This document shows positions 61,198 through 64,000 of a DNA stretch of 64,000 nt, one piece after another. The stretch is from Streptomyces halstedii (GTDB lineage: Bacteria; Actinomycetota; Actinomycetes; Streptomycetales; Streptomycetaceae), in assembly GCA_000720535.1 (NCBI GenBank), contig JOAZ01000008.1:248001-312000 (forward strand), read 5' to 3'. Under the pieces are notes generated by a model. It was not told the origin of the DNA. It saw only the letters and a list, made by a program, of their open reading frames with translations, and did not search any database. Position 1 is the first letter of the stretch; each line of letters begins with the position of its first letter. The position numbers and the translations under genes were made by a program.

Positions 61198-62268
61198 ATG
61201 GGCGGCAACAGCGCGGGGCGGGCATACATAGGGTCGTTCACCTCGGCCGGCGGACACGGCGTCACCGCCGCGGCCGTCGACCGGGACACCGGCGCGCTGA
61301 CCGTGCTCGGGACCACGGACGCCGTCCCCGACCCGTCCTTCCTGGCCGTCGGCCGCGCCCCCGCCACGGGCGACCCGGTGCTCTACGCCGTCAGTGAGAC
61401 CGCGCGGGGCGCCGTCGGCGCGTTCGCCCTCGACGGCGACGGCGTGCCCCGGCCGATCGGGCGGATCCGGCCGGTGGACGGGAGCGGTCCCACGCACCTG
61501 GCGGTCGCCGGGGACCACCTGGTCACCGCCAACTACGGCTCGGGCAGCGTCACGGCGCTGCCCGTCGAGGCCGACGGCTCGCCCGGACCCACCGCCCGGG
61601 TGCTCGTGCACGAGGGCCGGGGGCCCGACGCCGACCGCCAGGAGGGGCCGCACGCCCACCAGGTGCTGCCCGACCCCTCGGGGGCCTGGGTGCTCGGCGT
61701 CGACCTCGGCACCGACTCGGTACACGTCTGCGTGCTCGACCCCGCCACCGGGTCGCTCCGGCCGCACGCGCGGACCGCGCTGCGGCCCGGCAGCGGCCCC
61801 CGCCATCTGGCCTTTCACCCGTCCGGGCGACACCTCTACGTCCTGAACGAGCTGGTGCCCACGGTGACCGTGTGCCGCTGGGACGCGGTGACCGGGGAGC
61901 TCGACCCGGTCGGCGAGACGCCGGTGGTCCCCGAAGGCGCCGAGGCCGGGGACGGGGGCCGCGTCTACCCCTCCGAGGTGGTCGTCGCGCGGGACGGGCG
62001 CTTCCTGTGGACCGCCAACCGCGGACACGACAGCATCTCCGTGCTCACCCTCGACGAGACGGCCGAGAAGCCGGTCCTGGCCGCGTCCGTGGGCTGCGGC
62101 GGCCACTGGCCCCGCGACCTCGCCCTGGACCCGACCGGGCAGTGGCTGTACGCGGCCAACGAACGCTCCGGCGACGTCAGCTGGTTCGCCGTGGACGCGG
62201 AGACGGGCGTCCCGGCCCACGCCGGTTCGATCGAGGTCCCGGCCGCCTCCTGCGTGGTGTTCGTCTGA
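61198..62268 (+). CDS. Lactonase-family beta-propeller protein (6-phosphogluconolactonase-like)
   Basis: 356 aa from ATG 61198 (GGAGGG upstream; an in-frame ATG lies at 61180). No signal peptide. Seven-bladed lactonase features: 'AYIGSFTSAGGHGV', 'GSGPTHLAVAGDHLVTANYG', 'HAHQVLPDPSGAWVLGVDLG', 'GPRHLAFHPSGRHLYVLNE', 'YPSEVVVARDGRFLWTANRG'. Enzymes of this fold hydrolyse sugar lactones such as 6-phosphogluconolactone. The DasR-like palindrome just upstream suggests control by aminosugar status, which is inference. Confidence 0.88.
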   Translation: MGGNSAGRAYIGSFTSAGGHGVTAAAVDRDTGALTVLGTTDAVPDPSFLAVGRAPATGDPVLYAVSETARGAVGAFALDGDGVPRPIGRIRPVDGSGPTHLAVAGDHLVTANYGSGSVTALPVEADGSPGPTARVLVHEGRGPDADRQEGPHAHQVLPDPSGAWVLGVDLGTDSVHVCVLDPATGSLRPHARTALRPGSGPRHLAFHPSGRHLYVLNELVPTVTVCRWDAVTGELDPVGETPVVPEGAEAGDGGRVYPSEVVVARDGRFLWTANRGHDSISVLTLDETAEKPVLAASVGCGGHWPRDLALDPTGQWLYAANERSGDVSWFAVDAETGVPAHAGSIEVPAASCVVFV

Positions 62269-62282
62269 CCCGCGACAGGCGC

Positions 62283-62318
62283 GGGCGGCACGTCCGGCCG
62301 AGCCGGTCCGTGCCGCCC
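62283..62318. terminator. Bidirectional hairpin between lactonase and CbiX-like genes
   Basis: GGGCGGCACG and CGTGCCGCCC (10 bp each) enclose a second short stem CCGGC/GCCGG. It sits between convergent genes. Confidence 0.8.
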
Positions 62319-62331
62319 GGAACGGCGCCCG

Positions 62332-63255
62332 TCAGTGCGCCGGTGCCCCCTGCGGCGTCGCCGGGGTGATCCCGAGCGCGGTCGCGTAGAGCGAGAGGAC
62401 GAGCTTGCCGATGGCGGGGTACGCGCCGAGGGGCTCGGCGGTGGCGCACCCCACCTCCTTGGCGGCGGCCTCCAGCAGGCTCGCGTCGATCTCCGGCCCC
62501 ACCAGGTACGGGGCGAGCGCGAGCTGCGCGGCGCCCGCGCCGCGCAACTGCTCGGCGATCGTGGTGACCGAGCCGTCCACGTCCAGGGCGGCGGCCATCA
62601 CCGGCACCGCGAGGCGTGCCGCCAGCAGCATGCCGGTGATCCCGGCGGCCTGGACGGCCTCCTCGCCGCCCACCGTGGCCAGCACGATGCCGTCGGCCGC
62701 GGTGGCCACGGTGAACAGCCTCGCGCGGTCGGCGCGGGCCAGCCCGGCCTCCGAGAGGCGCACGTGCAGGGCCTCGGCCAGGAGCGGGTGCGGGCCGAGC
62801 ACATCGGTCAGCTCGACCTGCGTGCCGCTGTCCATGACGGCCTGCCGTATGCGGCGGACGATGGCGCTGTCCGGCCCCGCGAGGAGCGGCACCACGACGG
62901 CCGACGGGCCCTCGGGCGCGGACACGTCACGGCCGGCGGCGACGGCCTGCTCGTAGCGCGCGGTGCGCTCGGCCGAGGTGTGGGTGAGTACGGAGGCGAG
63001 CGCGGGGTGTTCGTCGTCGTCACCGTCGAGATAGCCGATCCGCGCGTGGAGACCGGGCAGCTCGGAACGGGCGATGCTGATCACCTCCTCGGCCAGGCTG
63101 CGCGTGGCCGAGGAGGGGGTACCGGGAACGGCGAGGACGAGCGCCGCCGCGCCCTCGGGTGCGACCACGGGCTCCGGGCGGCGGTGCCGTCCGGACTGGC
63201 GAGGTCGCGGCATTCGTACTGGCAGGCCGGAAGCGGGCCCAGTGGGGGTGCTCAT
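62332..63255 (-). CDS. CbiX/sirohydrochlorin chelatase-like protein
   Basis: 307 aa from ATG 63255. A basic, Arg/Pro-rich N-terminal extension of about 35 residues precedes two CbiX-like halves. The first half is 'ALVLAVPGTPSSATRSLAEEV', where chelatases normally have 'LVAHGSR', so the metal-binding His is missing there. The second half starts near 'HPLLAEALHVRLSEAGL' and has 'PYLVGPEIDASLLEAA'. It is probably divergent from true ferro/cobalto-chelatases and may not be catalytic. There are no sirohaem or cobalamin genes next to it. Confidence 0.78.
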   Translation of the reverse strand: MSTPTGPASGLPVRMPRPRQSGRHRRPEPVVAPEGAAALVLAVPGTPSSATRSLAEEVISIARSELPGLHARIGYLDGDDDEHPALASVLTHTSAERTARYEQAVAAGRDVSAPEGPSAVVVPLLAGPDSAIVRRIRQAVMDSGTQVELTDVLGPHPLLAEALHVRLSEAGLARADRARLFTVATAADGIVLATVGGEEAVQAAGITGMLLAARLAVPVMAAALDVDGSVTTIAEQLRGAGAAQLALAPYLVGPEIDASLLEAAAKEVGCATAEPLGAYPAIGKLVLSLYATALGITPATPQGAPAH

Positions 63256-63366
63256 GGCGCCGCATGCTACTGGTTTTGGGTACCTCTCTGTTCGGGAGGG
63301 GGTGGTCAGGCGTCATCTGTCCGTTTATGTCTGTTGCGTTGCTCCGTGGGTGCCCCCGTGGACTCC

Positions 63367-64000
63367 TTACGCCACTTCAGGCAGGAACAACAGGGTCGGA
63401 TGGGGCGGAAGCCGCAATTCCGAACGGGCCAGGGCCCGGCCGATCTCCAGCGAGCCCGCCAGCGGATCCCCCGCCGCCCGCACGACCCGTGCCTGCGGTA
63501 CCTGCCGGGCGAGTTCGGCGCGCAGCGGCACCAGCAGCGGATCGCCCGTCTTGAACAGGCCGCCGGTCAGCGCCACTTCGTAGCTCTCGCCCTTCAGGTC
63601 CGGCGGGCAGGCCGCGGCGGCGGCCTCGGCGATGTGTGCCGCGGCCGCCCGCAGGATGCCCGCCGCGACCTCGTCCCCGGCGGCGCAGGCGGCCACCTCC
63701 GGCGCGAAGGAGGCCAGGACCGCGGGACGGTCCGCGCGCGGGTAGAGCAGGCCGGGAAGTCCGGCCGCCGGGCCGAACACCGCCTCCAGCCGCGCCAGCA
63801 GGGCCGTGGAGCCGCCCCGCCGGCCGTCGTGGGCGCGCAGCGCCGCGTCGAGCCCGGCCCGTCCGATCCAGGCGCCGCCGCCGCTGTCGCCCAGCAGATG
63901 GCCCCAGCCGTCCGCCCGGCGCCACGACGTCAGGTCGGTGCCGAGCGCGATCAGGCCCGTGCCCGCCGCGACCACGGCCCCCGGGCGCTGCCCGAGCGCA
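63367..64000 (-). CDS. BadF/BadG-type ATPase, N-acetylglucosamine kinase-like, 5' truncated by window
   Basis: The C-terminal 211 codons are visible and the frame runs off the window end. Phosphate-2-like 'VVAAGTGLIALGTD' and 'GWGHLLGDSGGGAWIGRAGL' are hallmarks of the BadF/BcrD family that includes eukaryotic-like GlcNAc kinases. The adenosine motif is 'VALTGGLFKTGDPLL', and the end has 'VVRAAGDPLAGSLEIGRAL'. It phosphorylates a sugar, most likely an aminosugar. A DasR-like box occurs 2.2 kb away before the lactonase gene, though not next to this gene. Confidence 0.85.
   Translation of the reverse strand, partial: ALGQRPGAVVAAGTGLIALGTDLTSWRRADGWGHLLGDSGGGAWIGRAGLDAALRAHDGRRGGSTALLARLEAVFGPAAGLPGLLYPRADRPAVLASFAPEVAACAAGDEVAAGILRAAAAHIAEAAAAACPPDLKGESYEVALTGGLFKTGDPLLVPLRAELARQVPQARVVRAAGDPLAGSLEIGRALARSELRLPPHPTLLFLPEVA

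Overview
The window looks like a stretch of a Streptomyces (or very close actinomycete) chromosome. The base composition is very GC-rich, starts are often GTG, and neighbouring genes overlap by 4 nt at ATGA/GTGA junctions. There are several Hanks-type kinases, a BTAD regulator, a tandem pair of SAM-dependent methyltransferases of the actinomycete 'DUF574' type, a LAxTG surface anchor, a perfect CebR box and a DasR-like palindrome. By eye only three in-frame TTA (bldA-type) codons occur in the whole window: two in oleA and one in a PLP decarboxylase-like gene. I saw no tRNA, rRNA, insertion sequence or CRISPR array.

Layout. (1) 1-7.6 kb: an 'anchored-repeat' metal ABC transporter operon. It holds a LAHTG-anchored surface protein (cut by the window start), a ZnuA-like lipoprotein with an anchor-repeat domain inserted in it, a second surface protein, an ATPase, a permease and a Fur/Zur-family regulator, followed by a further surface protein behind a Zur-like box. 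(2) 8-10.2 kb: a receptor kinase with a PQQ-type propeller. (3) 10.4-24 kb: a biosynthetic cluster. A tightly overlapping minus-strand operon oleA-oleB-oleC-oleD-ACP-ketosynthase is divergent from a single very large iterative-type reducing PKS (KS-AT-DH-MT-ER-KR-ACP). (4) 24-26.4 kb: a polar amino-acid ABC importer. (5) 26.6-33.3 kb: a zinc-limitation island. Three Zur-like boxes precede a methyltransferase, a three-gene PLP-enzyme operon (decarboxylase-like, cysteine synthase-rhodanese fusion, cysteine-desulfurase-like), and a zinc-free ribosomal protein L32 gene coupled to a CobW/COG0523 GTPase.

(6) 33.5-64 kb: mostly ordinary accessory and housekeeping genes. These include tandem methyltransferases, a ThuA-like protein, a BCCT transporter, a haloacetate-dehalogenase-like hydrolase divergent from a BTAD regulator, a PAS-GAF-PP2C phosphatase next to a kinase, transketolase, and a CebR-boxed GH74 xyloglucanase. 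Then come a 44-residue-repeat secreted protein beside a class F sortase, an aquaporin, a LigD-type phosphoesterase, a GH16 glucanase, an aldo/keto reductase, a third kinase, a HAD phosphatase coupled to an Lrp regulator, a FUSC exporter, a lactonase behind a DasR-like palindrome, a CbiX-like protein and a BadF/GlcNAc-kinase-like gene cut by the window end.

Two parts deserve most attention. The first is the joining of a fungal-like reducing PKS to a complete olefin/beta-lactone (OleABCD) pathway with its own ACP and ketosynthase, apparently under bldA control through oleA. The second is the Zur-boxed PLP-enzyme operon, which looks like a zinc-starvation small-molecule (possibly zincophore or sulfur-handling) pathway without NRPS genes. 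The zinc theme (transporter, Zur-type regulator, L32 swap, CobW, PLP operon) is spread over about 33 kb around the PKS/ole cluster. All functional statements come from reading the sequence; none was confirmed by a database search.
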